Below, in pieces: positions 33,007 through 43,272 of a DNA stretch of 64,000 nt (positions within the stretch are counted from its first letter, which is position 1; every line of letters begins with the position of its first letter). The DNA comes from Pseudomonadota bacterium. Lineage in GTDB: Bacteria > Pseudomonadota > Gammaproteobacteria > Burkholderiales > Rhodocyclaceae. Made by a program: the position numbers and the translations under genes. The notes under the pieces were generated by a model. It was not told the origin of the DNA. It ran no database searches and saw only the letters and a list, made by a program, of their open reading frames with translations. The stretch spans positions 24,327 to 88,326 of the forward strand of contig JAGTRY010000007.1 in NCBI GenBank assembly GCA_018262235.1, given 5' to 3'.

Positions 33007-33498
33007 CTACGCCTTCAGATCCGCCAGCAGCGAGCGGGCACGTTCTTTCTCGTCCGCACTGCCATGCACGATGAGGATGTAGTTATCCACCTTGAGTGCG
33101 CTCTCATACTTGATGACCTGATCTTTCGGCACGCCGATCTGGGTCAAGGCCGCGCCCAGAGCCGATGCGCCCCCAACAACGACCGCGCCTTCCAGCGCAC
33201 CCACCAGTGCTGCGACAACAGGCCCTGCCATTGCCATCAGGCCCAGGCCAGGCAGGAAAAAGACGGCGGGGCCCAGCAACAGGCCCCAGATGCTTCCCCA
33301 GAAAGCGCCAATGCCGCCCCAGGATTTGATCTTGTCTTCCGAGGTGTAGAAGCCGACCGGATTTTCTTCACTGTGGTAACCCTTGCCGACCAGCGAAAGC
33401 ATCTTCATGTTGAAGCCGGCACGGCTCAGCGCAAGGATCGCGCCTTCTGCAGCCTGATGGGTATTGAAGACATGAATGCACGAGTCTTTGTTGTCCAT
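33007..33498 (-). CDS. General-stress-protein-17M-like membrane-associated protein
   Basis: HVFNTHQAAEGAILALSRAGFNMKMLSLVGKGYHSEENPVGFYTSEDKIKSWGGIGAFWGSIWGLLLGPAVFFLPGLGLMAMAGP. Confidence 0.7.
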   Translation of the reverse strand: MDNKDSCIHVFNTHQAAEGAILALSRAGFNMKMLSLVGKGYHSEENPVGFYTSEDKIKSWGGIGAFWGSIWGLLLGPAVFFLPGLGLMAMAGPVVAALVGALEGAVVVGGASALGAALTQIGVPKDQVIKYESALKVDNYILIVHGSADEKERARSLLADLKA

Positions 33499-33538
33499 GA
33501 TTTTTCCAGTTGAAAGAATGAATCAAACCTCAAGCCGC

Positions 33539-34201
33539 TCACAGGATGGCGATGTCCATCTTGTCCACCACGCCGCGCACACCGGGCGCATCCCAGGCGG
33601 TATTCAGCGCCAGATTGCGTTCAGCCCAGTTATGAACATGCCCCTCCAGCGTGACTTCGTCACCTTTCACACTGACTTTGACATTGATGTTGCGGGCATC
33701 GCCCTTGGCATAGCGCTTCAAGGCGGATTCGATGCCCAGCTTGATGTCACCCATCGTGCTTTCCGGATGGATGAGGATCTGATCGCTGACGCCGGTCACG
33801 CCCATCAGATGCTGCACCGAGGCCACGGCCGCGCGCCGCTGGTATTGCCAGTCCAGATTGCCCGACAAGGTGACCCAGCCATTCTCGACCACGACCTTGA
33901 GCGCATCACGCGGAAAATGGGTAGACCAGAGCAACACGTTTTCCACTGCGCCGGCAATATCCGCATCGGTCCGCAGGCTGAAGGCCGGCAGGGCGACATC
34001 CATCGCAACCGCCATGGCCTTGACGCCGGAGACACGCTGCGCGGCGCGCTCGGCATCAAATTTTTCTGCATAGCTCGCCACATGGCCGGTCAGGGTCACC
34101 ACCCCGCCATTGACCGTCACACCGATATGCGCGGCATCGACGGAAGGTTCCCAGTCAAGCTCGGCAATCACATCACGCTGTACATCCAGATCCGTTTTCA
34201 T
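33539..34201 (-). CDS. Triple BON-domain protein
   Basis: Three BON repeats, e.g. AHIGVTVNGGVVTLTGHVASYAEKFDAERAAQRVSGVKAMAV. Confidence 0.9.
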   Translation of the reverse strand: MKTDLDVQRDVIAELDWEPSVDAAHIGVTVNGGVVTLTGHVASYAEKFDAERAAQRVSGVKAMAVAMDVALPAFSLRTDADIAGAVENVLLWSTHFPRDALKVVVENGWVTLSGNLDWQYQRRAAVASVQHLMGVTGVSDQILIHPESTMGDIKLGIESALKRYAKGDARNINVKVSVKGDEVTLEGHVHNWAERNLALNTAWDAPGVRGVVDKMDIAIL

Positions 34202-34258
34202 AACAAAACCTCCACTCGGTCAAGAGGGGCCAGCGTGCGCACAATCCGTCTTCCCATC

Positions 34259-34274
34259 TGTTCGATGGCGCACG
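34259..34274. promoter_or_regulatory. Candidate palindrome TGTTCG-ATGG-CGCACG
   Basis: One mismatch from consensus; 58 bp upstream of the 34201 start. Confidence 0.5.
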
Positions 34275-34355
34275 TAGCGAGACCCTTCATTCAGACCATT
34301 CAAGGCAGACAAGACGGAAGCTCCCGACACGGGCCGGGCATTCCGTGCAAGCGTC

Positions 34356-35009
34356 TCACCCGGCAATCGTCATATGGTCCACCACGTTCCGGACCCCGGG
34401 CGTGCCCCAGGCGGAGTTCTTGACCAGCTCGCGTTCGGACCAGTCATGCACGGCGCCGGAAAGGACCACGCTATCGCCCGTCACATCGACGATGATGCCG
34501 CCGTCACCGGTCTTGGCCACCCGTTTCAAGGCCGCCTCGATCTCCGATTTCACTTCGCCGATGACCGGATTGGTCTTGATCGTGACTTGATCACTGATCC
34601 CGGTGACGCCCACCAGATTGGAGACTGCCTGCATGGCAGCCTGCTTTTGATAATCCCAATCGACTTCACCCGACAGGGTGACCCAGCCACCCTCGACCAT
34701 GACCTTGATTGAATCCGTCGGGATGGTACTCATCCATTTCAGGACGTTTTGTGCCGCATGGGCCACCACCACGTCACTGCGCTGGTTCCAGTCTGCCAGC
34801 TTGACGTTCAGGCGAACGGTCAAGGCCTGTACGCCCGCCACGCGCTGCGCCGCACGCTCGGCACTCCACTTTTCGGCGTAGCTTCTCACCGTGCCATCAA
34901 GGGTGACAATTCCGTCCTTGACCTCGACGCATATGTTTTCCGCATTCACCGCGTTTTCCCACTTCAGCTCTTCAATCACGTCCTGTTGCACACTTGCATC
35001 CGTTTTCAT
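34356..35009 (-). CDS. Triple BON-domain protein (paralogue of 33539-34201)
   Basis: MKTDASVQQDVIEELKWENAVNAENICVEVKDGIVTLDGTVRSYAEKWSAERAAQRVAGVQALTV; start ATG 35009. Confidence 0.9.
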   Translation of the reverse strand: MKTDASVQQDVIEELKWENAVNAENICVEVKDGIVTLDGTVRSYAEKWSAERAAQRVAGVQALTVRLNVKLADWNQRSDVVVAHAAQNVLKWMSTIPTDSIKVMVEGGWVTLSGEVDWDYQKQAAMQAVSNLVGVTGISDQVTIKTNPVIGEVKSEIEAALKRVAKTGDGGIIVDVTGDSVVLSGAVHDWSERELVKNSAWGTPGVRNVVDHMTIAG

Positions 35010-35067
35010 GGTTCTTTCTCCGTTGCGTTCAGAAGCATCGAGCCTGCGCAAAACCGGCATACCGATC

Positions 35068-35125
35068 TGTACGCCAGCGCGCTTATGACCCGGATTTGCG
35101 GCGCGCTTGCGTACGTTGGCGAACA
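35068..35125. promoter_or_regulatory. Candidate palindromes TGTACG-CCAG-CGCGCT (35068) and CGTACG-TTGG-CGAACA (35110)
   Basis: Intergenic region between the divergent BON and OmpA genes; the second site is one mismatch from consensus. Confidence 0.45.
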
Positions 35126-35338
35126 GACCTTCACACCGCCCGGCGTGCAAGCTCCGGTTCAGGTTCCCGGGGGGGCATCAGGTTTTTCGCAAAACCCCCG
35201 GAAAACTGCTTGAAGAGCACGGAGCAACGCCATCAGTTTTGGTTTCCTCGATGCGCCAGCACTTACGGCTCTGCCATCAAGGGCGGCGACACCGCTCCTC
35301 TGCATTGTTTGCAGGCCAAACCATTACACGAGGTCATC

Positions 35339-36424
35339 ATGAAAGACAGCAACAACATGAAATGCATAGCTGGCGCAGTCATGCTCCTGGGATGCATCGC
35401 ATCCGGCAACGCCGTAGCGCAGGACAACAGCTTCCAGGCGCCTGCCAAAGGCAATTACAACCCCTCCTGGTATATCGCCCCCAGCCTCAACGGGATGAAT
35501 CCGGACGACAAGTTCGGTACCGATCATCGTGGCGGCGGTGTGGGTCTGCGCGTAGGCAAGCCGATTGCAGAATCATGGGACATCCAGTTCGGCACCACCT
35601 ATTCCCGCGCGCACACTGGTGAATCCAGCATCCGCGAAAACACCCTGGGCGCCGATGCGCTCTACCTGTTCTCGCGTGGCCGCATCCGCCCCTTCCTGCT
35701 CATCGGTGGCGGAGCGGAATACGACAAATATGATCGTCCGGGCTCCAAGGGCAACCGCTATTCACCGTATGCCAACGCCGGCCTCGGAGTGCAATACTCC
35801 TTCAACAACCAGTGGGGCATGCAGGCAGATGTGCGCTATGCAGAAACCTTCATCAGGGGCAACAGTCTCGGCTTTGACCGCGCACATGGCAGCATTGCCA
35901 CGCTGGCAGTGACTTACGCGTTCGACAAACCGGCTGCTCCGGCGCCGGTCGTGCGTGCCGCGCCCGCCCAGGCAGAACCTGTTGTGCAACCCGTCGTGGT
36001 CGTCGTGCAGGCCGCTCCGGCAACACCGGTCGCCCCGCCGCGTTTCGAGCGCCATACCCTGTCTTCAACCGAGCTGTTCAGCTTTGATAGTGCCGAGTTG
36101 CGCAGCGCACAGCCCAAGCTCGATGAAATCAGCGATGTGCTGACCCGCGACGCGACCATCACCAATGTCAATATCATTGGATACACGGATCGTCTGGGTT
36201 CGGAAAAATACAACCAGAAGCTCTCGCAACGTCGTGCCGATGCGGTCAAGACCTACATGACCAACAAAGGGATCGACGGCAAGCGCCTGACCGCTACCGG
36301 CAGGGGTGAAAGCAACCCGGTCGTTGAATGCTCGGAAAAGGGCCGTAGTGCGCTGATCAAGTGCCTGGAGCCGAATCGTCGTGTCGAAGTCGAACAGATC
36401 GTGATCGAACGTCGCGTTCCCTGA
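35339..36424 (+). CDS. OmpA-family outer-membrane protein (beta-barrel plus OmpA C-terminal domain)
   Basis: Signal peptide; barrel-like N-terminal region; IIGYTDRLGSEKYNQKLSQRRADAVKTYM...EPNRRVEVEQIV. Confidence 0.92.
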   Translation: MKDSNNMKCIAGAVMLLGCIASGNAVAQDNSFQAPAKGNYNPSWYIAPSLNGMNPDDKFGTDHRGGGVGLRVGKPIAESWDIQFGTTYSRAHTGESSIRENTLGADALYLFSRGRIRPFLLIGGGAEYDKYDRPGSKGNRYSPYANAGLGVQYSFNNQWGMQADVRYAETFIRGNSLGFDRAHGSIATLAVTYAFDKPAAPAPVVRAAPAQAEPVVQPVVVVVQAAPATPVAPPRFERHTLSSTELFSFDSAELRSAQPKLDEISDVLTRDATITNVNIIGYTDRLGSEKYNQKLSQRRADAVKTYMTNKGIDGKRLTATGRGESNPVVECSEKGRSALIKCLEPNRRVEVEQIVIERRVP

Positions 36425-36441
36425 TCCACGCATAACCCTGC

Positions 36442-36470
36442 AAAGAGCCAGCCCGAAAGCTGGCTCTTTT
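36442..36470 (+). terminator. Rho-independent terminator
   Basis: AAAGAGCCAGCCCGAAAGCTGGCTCTTTT. Confidence 0.88.
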
Positions 36471-36486
36471 GATGTGTGGCAAGCAC

Positions 36487-36502
36487 TGTTCGGCACCGCA
36501 CA
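36487..36502. promoter_or_regulatory. Candidate palindrome TGTTCG-GCAC-CGCACA
   Basis: Full match to TGTNCG-N4-CGNACA; 55 bp upstream of the efflux operon. Confidence 0.6.
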
Positions 36503-36556
36503 GACGTTCGGCCAGCCGCCTGTGCATCCTTGCCGCAAAAGGAGTTTCATATCCCC

Positions 36557-38038
36557 ATGACCCGCATTTCAGGTTACGGCCACGGTACCCCGCGCAGGCA
36601 TATGAGCATCGCCCTCGCCCTGCTGCTGGCAGGCTGTGCCTCGATGGCGCCGACCTATGAAGTCCCTCCCCTGCCGGTCGCCTCCCGCTACAGCGAAGCA
36701 GACCAGGATGGCGCCAATGCCGCTGCCATCGCCTGGCATGATTACTTCACCGATCCACGCCTGCAGGGCTTGATTACCCGGGCGCTGGACAACAACCGCG
36801 ATCTGCGCAGCGCCATCCTGCATGTGGAAGAAGCGCGGGCCAGTTACGGCATCCAGCACGCCGGCCTGTTTCCCACGCTCGATGCCCAGGCAGGTGTGAC
36901 ACGCTCGCGGGTACCGGCCGACCTGAACCTGACCCGAAAGCCGCTGCTCGGCAACGAATTCCAGGTGGGCCTGGGCATGGCAAGCTGGGAACTCGATTTC
37001 TGGGGACGTGTGCGCAGCCTGCAGGATGCCGCGCTGCAGGACTACCTGGCCACCGATGCCGCACGCCGCGCCACCCGCCTCGCCTTGATCACGCAGGTGG
37101 CCAACAGCTATCTGGGCCTGCGCGAACTGGATGAGCGGATCATCCTGGCCCGCCAGACCATTGCCAGCCGCACCGAAACCCTGCGCATCTTCTCGCGGCG
37201 GGTGGAGGTGGGCTCGACCTCGCGGCTCGACCTGACCCAGGTGCAGACCTTGCTGACCCAGGCCCAGGCGCTCGGCGCCCAGCTTGAGCAGGCCCGCGCC
37301 AGCCAACTCAATGCCCTGACGCTACTGGTCGGCACTCCGGTCGACCTGCCTGCGCAGAGAGCCTCCAGCGACGATCAGGATATGTTCATGGAATTGCGCG
37401 AGGGGCTTCCCTCGGCACTCCTGATCCAGCGCCCCGACATCATTGCGGCCGAACACCAGTTGCGGGCAGCCAACGCCAACATCGGCGCAGCACGTGCAGC
37501 CTTCTTTCCGCGTGTCGCCCTGACCGGTTCGCTGGGCAGTGCAAGTGCCGAGCTGGATGGACTGTTCGCCAACGGCAGCATGGCCTGGCAATTCGCGCCG
37601 AGCATTTCGCTGCCGCTGTTCGATGGCGGACGCCGGCGCAACAACCTGAGTCTGGCCGAAGTCCGCCGCGATCTGGCCGTTGCCCACTACGAAAAAACCG
37701 TGCAGGGCGCGTTTCGCGATGTGTCCGATGCGCTCGCAGCCCGTCGCTGGCTGAGCCAGCAACTCAGGATTGCCCAGAATGCGCTGGCCACGCAAACCGA
37801 ACGGGCACGCCTGTCGCGCCTGCGTTATGACAATGGCGCAAGTGCTTTCCTGGATGTGCTGGATGCCCAGCGTGACCTGCTCGTCGCCGAGCAGCAGCTG
37901 GTGCAGACCCGGCGTGCCCTGCTGTCCAGCCGCGTCAGCCTGTACGCCGCGCTGGGCGGCGGATCGCTCGCCGCAGATGCCGTACCGACCGATGCACAGC
38001 CCCCTACCGAACCCGCCCGAGGCGCTCGCTTGCCATGA
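36557..38038 (+). CDS. Efflux outer-membrane lipoprotein (NodT/TolC-like)
   Basis: Lipobox LLAGC; RSAILHVEEARASYGIQHAGLFPTLDAQAG and ALLIQRPDIIAAEHQLRAANANIGAARAAFFPRVALTGSLG. Confidence 0.92.
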   Translation: MTRISGYGHGTPRRHMSIALALLLAGCASMAPTYEVPPLPVASRYSEADQDGANAAAIAWHDYFTDPRLQGLITRALDNNRDLRSAILHVEEARASYGIQHAGLFPTLDAQAGVTRSRVPADLNLTRKPLLGNEFQVGLGMASWELDFWGRVRSLQDAALQDYLATDAARRATRLALITQVANSYLGLRELDERIILARQTIASRTETLRIFSRRVEVGSTSRLDLTQVQTLLTQAQALGAQLEQARASQLNALTLLVGTPVDLPAQRASSDDQDMFMELREGLPSALLIQRPDIIAAEHQLRAANANIGAARAAFFPRVALTGSLGSASAELDGLFANGSMAWQFAPSISLPLFDGGRRRNNLSLAEVRRDLAVAHYEKTVQGAFRDVSDALAARRWLSQQLRIAQNALATQTERARLSRLRYDNGASAFLDVLDAQRDLLVAEQQLVQTRRALLSSRVSLYAALGGGSLAADAVPTDAQPPTEPARGARLP

Positions 38039-39234
38039 CCCCCACTGAACCCACCCCGTCCGTGCTGCCTGCGCCAACTGCCACGCCAGCCGCTGCGCCA
38101 CCGGCCGCAACGCCCCCTGCCCCGGCCGCCGTGGCTGCGGAGCCGCCCGCCCCGCCGAGCTTTTTCCAGAAATGGAAGAAATGGATTATTGCGGCGGCAC
38201 TCATCGTGATCCTCATCGTGGTCGCCCTGGTGATCTGGAAAATGCTCCAGCCCACCGGGCCCGGCGAGGGTTTCGTCAGCGGCAACGGCCGCCTCGAAGC
38301 CACCGAAATCGATGTCGCGGCCAAGCTTGGCGGACGCGTTGAGGACATCCTGGTCAGTGAAGGCGATGTCGTGACCGCCGGCCAGGTGCTTGCCCACATG
38401 CAGGTGCAGACGCTGGAAGCCCAGCGCGACGAAGCGCGTGCCCGCCAGCAGCAATCCGTCACCGCCGTTGCCAGCGCCGAAGCGCAACTCGCGGTACGCG
38501 AGAGCGACCGGCAAGCCGCGCTGGCTATCGTCGCCCAGCGCGAGAGCGAACTCGATGCGGCACAACGCCGCTTGGCCCGTTCCGAAACCCTGTCGCATGA
38601 AGGCGCCTCCTCCGTGCAGGAGCTCGATGACGACCGCGCCCGTGTGCGCACCGCGCAAGCCACACTCGGCGCAGCCAAGGCCCAGGTGGCCGCCGCCCAG
38701 GCCGCCATCCTGGCTGCGCGCACCCAGGTCGCAAGTGCCCGGAGCGGGGTCACTGCGGTCGAAGCCACCGTCACCCGCATCAAGGCCGATATCGATGACA
38801 GTGCGCTCACCGCACCCCGCGCGGGTCGCGTGCAATACCGCATCGTCCAGCCCGGCGAAGTGCTCGGCGCAGGCGGCAAGGTGCTCAACCTGATCGATCT
38901 CACCGACGTATACATGAGTTTCTTCGTGCCCGAAACCGTCGCCGGCAAACTCGCGCTGGGTGCAGAGGTCCATCTGATCCTGGACGCCGCACCGCAATAC
39001 GTGATCCCGGCCAAGGTGAGTTTCGTGGCGAGTACCGCGCAGTTCACCCCGAAAACCGTGGAGACCGCCAACGAACGGCAGAAGCTGATGTTCCGCGTCA
39101 AGGCGCAGATTGATCCGGCACTATTACAAAAGCATTTACAGATCGTCAAAAGCGGCCTGCCGGGCGTGGCCTGGCTCAAACTCGATGCACAGGCGCCGTG
39201 GCCGGCCGAGCTGGCCGTCAAGGTGCCGTGGTGA
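38035..39234 (+). CDS. HlyD-family periplasmic adaptor (YhiI-like)
   Basis: Pro/Ala-rich N-terminus, one [42 protein letters not shown], long coiled-coil. Overlaps upstream stop (ATGA). Confidence 0.92.
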   Translation: MTPTEPTPSVLPAPTATPAAAPPAATPPAPAAVAAEPPAPPSFFQKWKKWIIAAALIVILIVVALVIWKMLQPTGPGEGFVSGNGRLEATEIDVAAKLGGRVEDILVSEGDVVTAGQVLAHMQVQTLEAQRDEARARQQQSVTAVASAEAQLAVRESDRQAALAIVAQRESELDAAQRRLARSETLSHEGASSVQELDDDRARVRTAQATLGAAKAQVAAAQAAILAARTQVASARSGVTAVEATVTRIKADIDDSALTAPRAGRVQYRIVQPGEVLGAGGKVLNLIDLTDVYMSFFVPETVAGKLALGAEVHLILDAAPQYVIPAKVSFVASTAQFTPKTVETANERQKLMFRVKAQIDPALLQKHLQIVKSGLPGVAWLKLDAQAPWPAELAVKVPW

Positions 39235-41990
39235 CGCCGGCAAGCCCTCACGATCCGCAATGCGTCGCCCGGCTGAGCAGCATCGGCCTGCGCTACGGCA
39301 AGACCCTCGCGCTGGATGACATCAATCTGGAGATCCCCGCCGGCTGCATGGTGGGCCTGATTGGCCCGGATGGCGTCGGCAAATCCAGCCTGCTCTCGCT
39401 GCTGGCCGGCGCGCGTGCGGTACAGCAAGGCCGGCTCGACGTGCTCGGTGGCGACATGACCAGCACGTTGCATCGGGAAGCCATCTGCCCGCGCATTGCC
39501 TATATGCCGCAAGGCTTGGGCAAGAACCTCTACCCGACCCTGTCGGTGGAAGAGAACCTGCAGTTCTTCGGCCGCCTGTTCGGCCATGACAAGGCCGAGC
39601 GCCGCCGGCGCATCGACGAACTGACCGGCAGCACCGGCTTGCGCGCCTTCCTGTCGCGCCCGGCCGGCAAGCTTTCCGGTGGCATGAAACAGAAGCTGGG
39701 CTTGTGCTGTGCGCTGATCCACGACCCCGATCTGCTGATCCTGGATGAGCCCACAACAGGCGTCGATCCGCTCTCGCGCAAGCAATTCTGGGATCTCATC
39801 GATCATATCCGCGCCGAGCGCCAGGACATGAGCGTGCTCGTCGCCACCGCCTACATGGAAGAAGCCGAACGCTTCGACTGGCTGATCGCGATGGATGCCG
39901 GCAAGGTGCTTGCGACCGGCACGCCGACCGAACTGCATACCCATACCGGTACGCGCTCGCTCGAAGAGGCCTTCATCGCGCTCCTGCCCGAAGCCAAACG
40001 CAGCGGCCATGTCGCCGTGGTGGTACCGCCGCTGGTGGTGACCGCAGACAATGCCATCGCCATCGAAGCACGCGGTCTGACGATGCGCTTTGGCGATTTT
40101 GTGGCCGTCGATCACGTCGATTTCCGCATCCAGCGCGGCGAGATTTTCGGCTTCCTCGGCTCCAACGGCTGCGGCAAGTCGACCACCATGAAGATGCTCA
40201 CCGGGCTCCTGCCTGCCACGGAAGGCACGGCCTGGTTGTTCGGCAAGCAGGTCAATTCGCGCGACATCAACACCCGGCGGCGTGTCGGTTACATGTCGCA
40301 GGCATTTTCCCTGTATGGCGAACTCAGCGTCCGCCAGAATCTGGTGCTGCATGCGCGCCTGTTCCAGGTGCCTGAAGACGCCATCCCGGCGCGGGTTGAC
40401 GAGATGGTGAGCCGCTTCAGCCTGGGCAGTGTGGTGGACGCCATGCCCGAGAACCTGCCGCTGGGCATCCGCCAGCGCCTGTCACTGGCCGTGGCCATGG
40501 TGCACAAGCCCGAGATGCTGATCCTCGACGAGCCCACCTCGGGCGTTGATCCGGTTGCGCGGGACACGTTCTGGCAACTGATGATCGACCTTTCACGCAA
40601 GGACCACGTGACGATCTTCATCTCCACCCACTTCATGAACGAGGCCGAGCGCTGCGACCGCATCTCGCTGATGAATGCGGGCAAGGTGCTGGTCACCGAC
40701 CAGCCCGCCGCACTAGTGAGCCAGCGCGGCACGAAAACGCTGGAAGAAGCCTTCATCGCCTATCTGGAGGAGGCCTCGGGCGACTCGCCCGGCGGCAAGC
40801 AGCCCCCCGCCAGCCAGACCCGGAACGCAAAACCGGCCGCAAGCAATACGCCTCCGCGCCGTGTGCACTTCAGCCTGGCCCGCGCCTTCAGCTACACCCT
40901 GCGCGAAACCCTGGAACTGCAGCGCGATCCGGTGCGCGCCACGCTGGCACTGCTGGGCACCGCGATCCTGATGTTCATCATCGGCTACGGCATCAGCCTG
41001 GATGTTGAAAACCTCACCTATGCCGTGCTGGATCGTGACCAGAGCGTACTCAGCCAGAACTACACCCTGAATCTTGCCGGCTCGCGCTATTTCATCGAGA
41101 GACCGCCGATCACCGATTACACCGGTCTCGACCAGCGCATGCGCAGCGGTGAACTCTCGCTGGCCATCGAGATCCCGCCCGGTTTCGGGCGCGACATCCA
41201 GCGTGGCACGCCGGTGCAGGTCGCAGCCTTGGTCGATGGCGCGATGCCGACGCGCGCCGAAACCGTGCGCGGCTACATCCAGGCGATGCACCAGCTGTGG
41301 CTCGTCGACATGGCCACCCATCGTCTCGGTATCCCGCTGAGCGCGACCAGCACGCTCGAAACCCGTTACCGCTACAACCCGGATGTGCGCAGCCTGCCCG
41401 CCATGGTACCGGCGGTGATTCCGCTGCTGCTGATGATGATCCCGGCCATGCTCACCGCATTGTCGGTGGTGCGCGAGAAGGAGCTCGGCTCGATCATCAA
41501 CCTGTATGTCACGCCGGTCACACGCAGCGAATTCCTGCTCGGCAAACAGCTGCCCTACATCGTGCTGGCGATGATCAACTTCCTCTTGCTCAGTGCGCTG
41601 GCCGTCACGGTTTTCGACGTGCCGATCAAGGGCAACTTCCTCACCCTGGCGACGGGTACCCTGATTTTCATCATCAGCTCCACGGGCTTCGGCCTGCTAG
41701 CCTCGACCTTCACCCGAAGCCAGATCGCCGCATTGTTCGTCACCATGATCGGCACCATCATTCCCTGCGTGCAGTTCGCCGGCCTGCTCAACCCGGTGTC
41801 ATCGCTTGAAGGTGTCGGCGCCTTCATCGGGCGCATCTACCCGGCCACCCACATGCTCCTCATCAGCCGCGGCGTGTTCAGCAAGGCGCTCGGCTTCAGC
41901 ACCCTGGCGCCGTCCTTCTGGCCGCTGCTGATGGCGGTGCCGGTAATCCTCGGCCTCTCCATCCTGTTGCTGAAAAAGCAGGAAGCCTGA
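39231..41990 (+). CDS. Double-ATPase ABC-2 transporter fused to permease (RbbA/YhiH-like)
   Basis: Two NBDs ([11 protein letters not shown] / [25 protein letters not shown] / [15 protein letters not shown]) followed by an ABC-2 permease. GTG 39231 overlaps the upstream stop. Confidence 0.92.
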   Translation: MTPASPHDPQCVARLSSIGLRYGKTLALDDINLEIPAGCMVGLIGPDGVGKSSLLSLLAGARAVQQGRLDVLGGDMTSTLHREAICPRIAYMPQGLGKNLYPTLSVEENLQFFGRLFGHDKAERRRRIDELTGSTGLRAFLSRPAGKLSGGMKQKLGLCCALIHDPDLLILDEPTTGVDPLSRKQFWDLIDHIRAERQDMSVLVATAYMEEAERFDWLIAMDAGKVLATGTPTELHTHTGTRSLEEAFIALLPEAKRSGHVAVVVPPLVVTADNAIAIEARGLTMRFGDFVAVDHVDFRIQRGEIFGFLGSNGCGKSTTMKMLTGLLPATEGTAWLFGKQVNSRDINTRRRVGYMSQAFSLYGELSVRQNLVLHARLFQVPEDAIPARVDEMVSRFSLGSVVDAMPENLPLGIRQRLSLAVAMVHKPEMLILDEPTSGVDPVARDTFWQLMIDLSRKDHVTIFISTHFMNEAERCDRISLMNAGKVLVTDQPAALVSQRGTKTLEEAFIAYLEEASGDSPGGKQPPASQTRNAKPAASNTPPRRVHFSLARAFSYTLRETLELQRDPVRATLALLGTAILMFIIGYGISLDVENLTYAVLDRDQSVLSQNYTLNLAGSRYFIERPPITDYTGLDQRMRSGELSLAIEIPPGFGRDIQRGTPVQVAALVDGAMPTRAETVRGYIQAMHQLWLVDMATHRLGIPLSATSTLETRYRYNPDVRSLPAMVPAVIPLLLMMIPAMLTALSVVREKELGSIINLYVTPVTRSEFLLGKQLPYIVLAMINFLLLSALAVTVFDVPIKGNFLTLATGTLIFIISSTGFGLLASTFTRSQIAALFVTMIGTIIPCVQFAGLLNPVSSLEGVGAFIGRIYPATHMLLISRGVFSKALGFSTLAPSFWPLLMAVPVILGLSILLLKKQEA

Positions 41991-43114
41991 TGAACCACAT
42001 CGCCAACATCTACCGTCTGGGCATCAAGGAGCTGTGGAGCCTGATCCGCGATCCGATCATGCTGCTGCTGATCGTGTGGACCTTCACGGCCGGGATCTAC
42101 GTGGCCGCCACGGCCATGCCGGAGAGCTTCCACAAAGCGTCCATCGCGATTGTCGATGAAGATGGCTCGCCACTCTCCGCGCGCCTGGTGGCGAGCTTCT
42201 ACCCGCCGCACTTCAACACGCCGAAGATGATCTCGCTGGCGCAAGTCGATGCCGGCATGGATCGTGGCGACTACACCTTCGTACTCGATATCCCGCCGAA
42301 CTTCCAGCGCAACGTTCTGGCCGGCCGCAGCCCGGCCATGCAGCTCAACATCGATGCCACGCGCATGACCCAGGCCTTCACCGGCAACATCTACATCCAG
42401 CAGATCGTAGCCGATGAAGTCAGTGAATTCGTGCAGCGCTACCACCGCAACACGGCTCCCCCGGTCGATCTGGTGACGCGCATGCGCTTCAACCCCAACC
42501 TTGAGAACAGCTGGTTCGGATCGGTGATGGAACTGATCAACAACGTGACCATGCTTTCCATCATCCTGACCGGTGCCGCGCTGATCCGCGAGCGCGAACA
42601 TGGCACCATCGAGCACTTGCTGGTGATGCCGGTCAGCCCCACTGAAATCATGCTCGCCAAGGTCTGGTCGATGGGTCTGGTGGTGTTGATGGCCGCCCTG
42701 AGCGCGCTGGTGTTCATCGTCCAGGGGGCGTTGAGCGTGCCCATCCAGGGCTCCATCAGCCTGTTCATGTTTGCCGCCGCGCTGCACCTGTTCGCCACCA
42801 CTTCGATGGGCATCTTCCTCGCCACGCTGGCGCGCTCCATGCCGCAGTTCGGCATGCTGCTGGTGCTGGTGCTCCTGCCGCTACAATTGCTTTCGGGCGG
42901 CATGAGCCCGCGCGAAAGCATGCCCGAACTGATCCAGAACGTGATGCTCGCCGCGCCCACCACCCATTTCGTCGCCGCAGCCCAGGCCATCCTCTACCGC
43001 GGCGCCGGCCTTGACGTGGTGTGGCCACAGCTGCTCGCCATCATCGCCATCGGCAGCGTGCTGTTCGCGGCATCCCTGATGCGTTTCCGGAAAACCATCA
43101 GCCAGATGGCCTGA
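41990..43114 (+). CDS. ABC-2 type permease (YhhJ-like)
   Basis: IYRLGIKELWSLIRDPIMLLLIVWTFTAGIYV; C-terminal TM bundle typical of ABC-2; ATG overlaps the upstream stop. Confidence 0.92.
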   Translation: MNHIANIYRLGIKELWSLIRDPIMLLLIVWTFTAGIYVAATAMPESFHKASIAIVDEDGSPLSARLVASFYPPHFNTPKMISLAQVDAGMDRGDYTFVLDIPPNFQRNVLAGRSPAMQLNIDATRMTQAFTGNIYIQQIVADEVSEFVQRYHRNTAPPVDLVTRMRFNPNLENSWFGSVMELINNVTMLSIILTGAALIREREHGTIEHLLVMPVSPTEIMLAKVWSMGLVVLMAALSALVFIVQGALSVPIQGSISLFMFAAALHLFATTSMGIFLATLARSMPQFGMLLVLVLLPLQLLSGGMSPRESMPELIQNVMLAAPTTHFVAAAQAILYRGAGLDVVWPQLLAIIAIGSVLFAASLMRFRKTISQMA

Positions 43115-43121
43115 TCCGCTT

Positions 43122-43137
43122 TGTACGCCAGCGCACA
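43122..43137. promoter_or_regulatory. Candidate palindrome TGTACG-CCAG-CGCACA
   Basis: Full match to consensus; upstream of the PAS-kinase operon that ends with Crp/Fnr paralogue 3. Confidence 0.6.
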
Positions 43138-43272
43138 GACCGGCGCGGAAAAGCCTGCGATCCTCCAACGATATCTCGCACGAGCCCCTTCTGGCTTCTC
43201 CGCGCCAGCTCACCCCCACGCGCTACCAGGCCGATACCCCCCTGCCTGGCACGCTATTCACGGTAAGCATTC

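Noticed and set aside
38004-40352. 782-aa minus-strand ORF opposite the HlyD and ABC genes
   Set aside because: Antisense shadow ORF in GC-rich coding DNA; no recognisable domain and the plus-strand genes are unambiguous.
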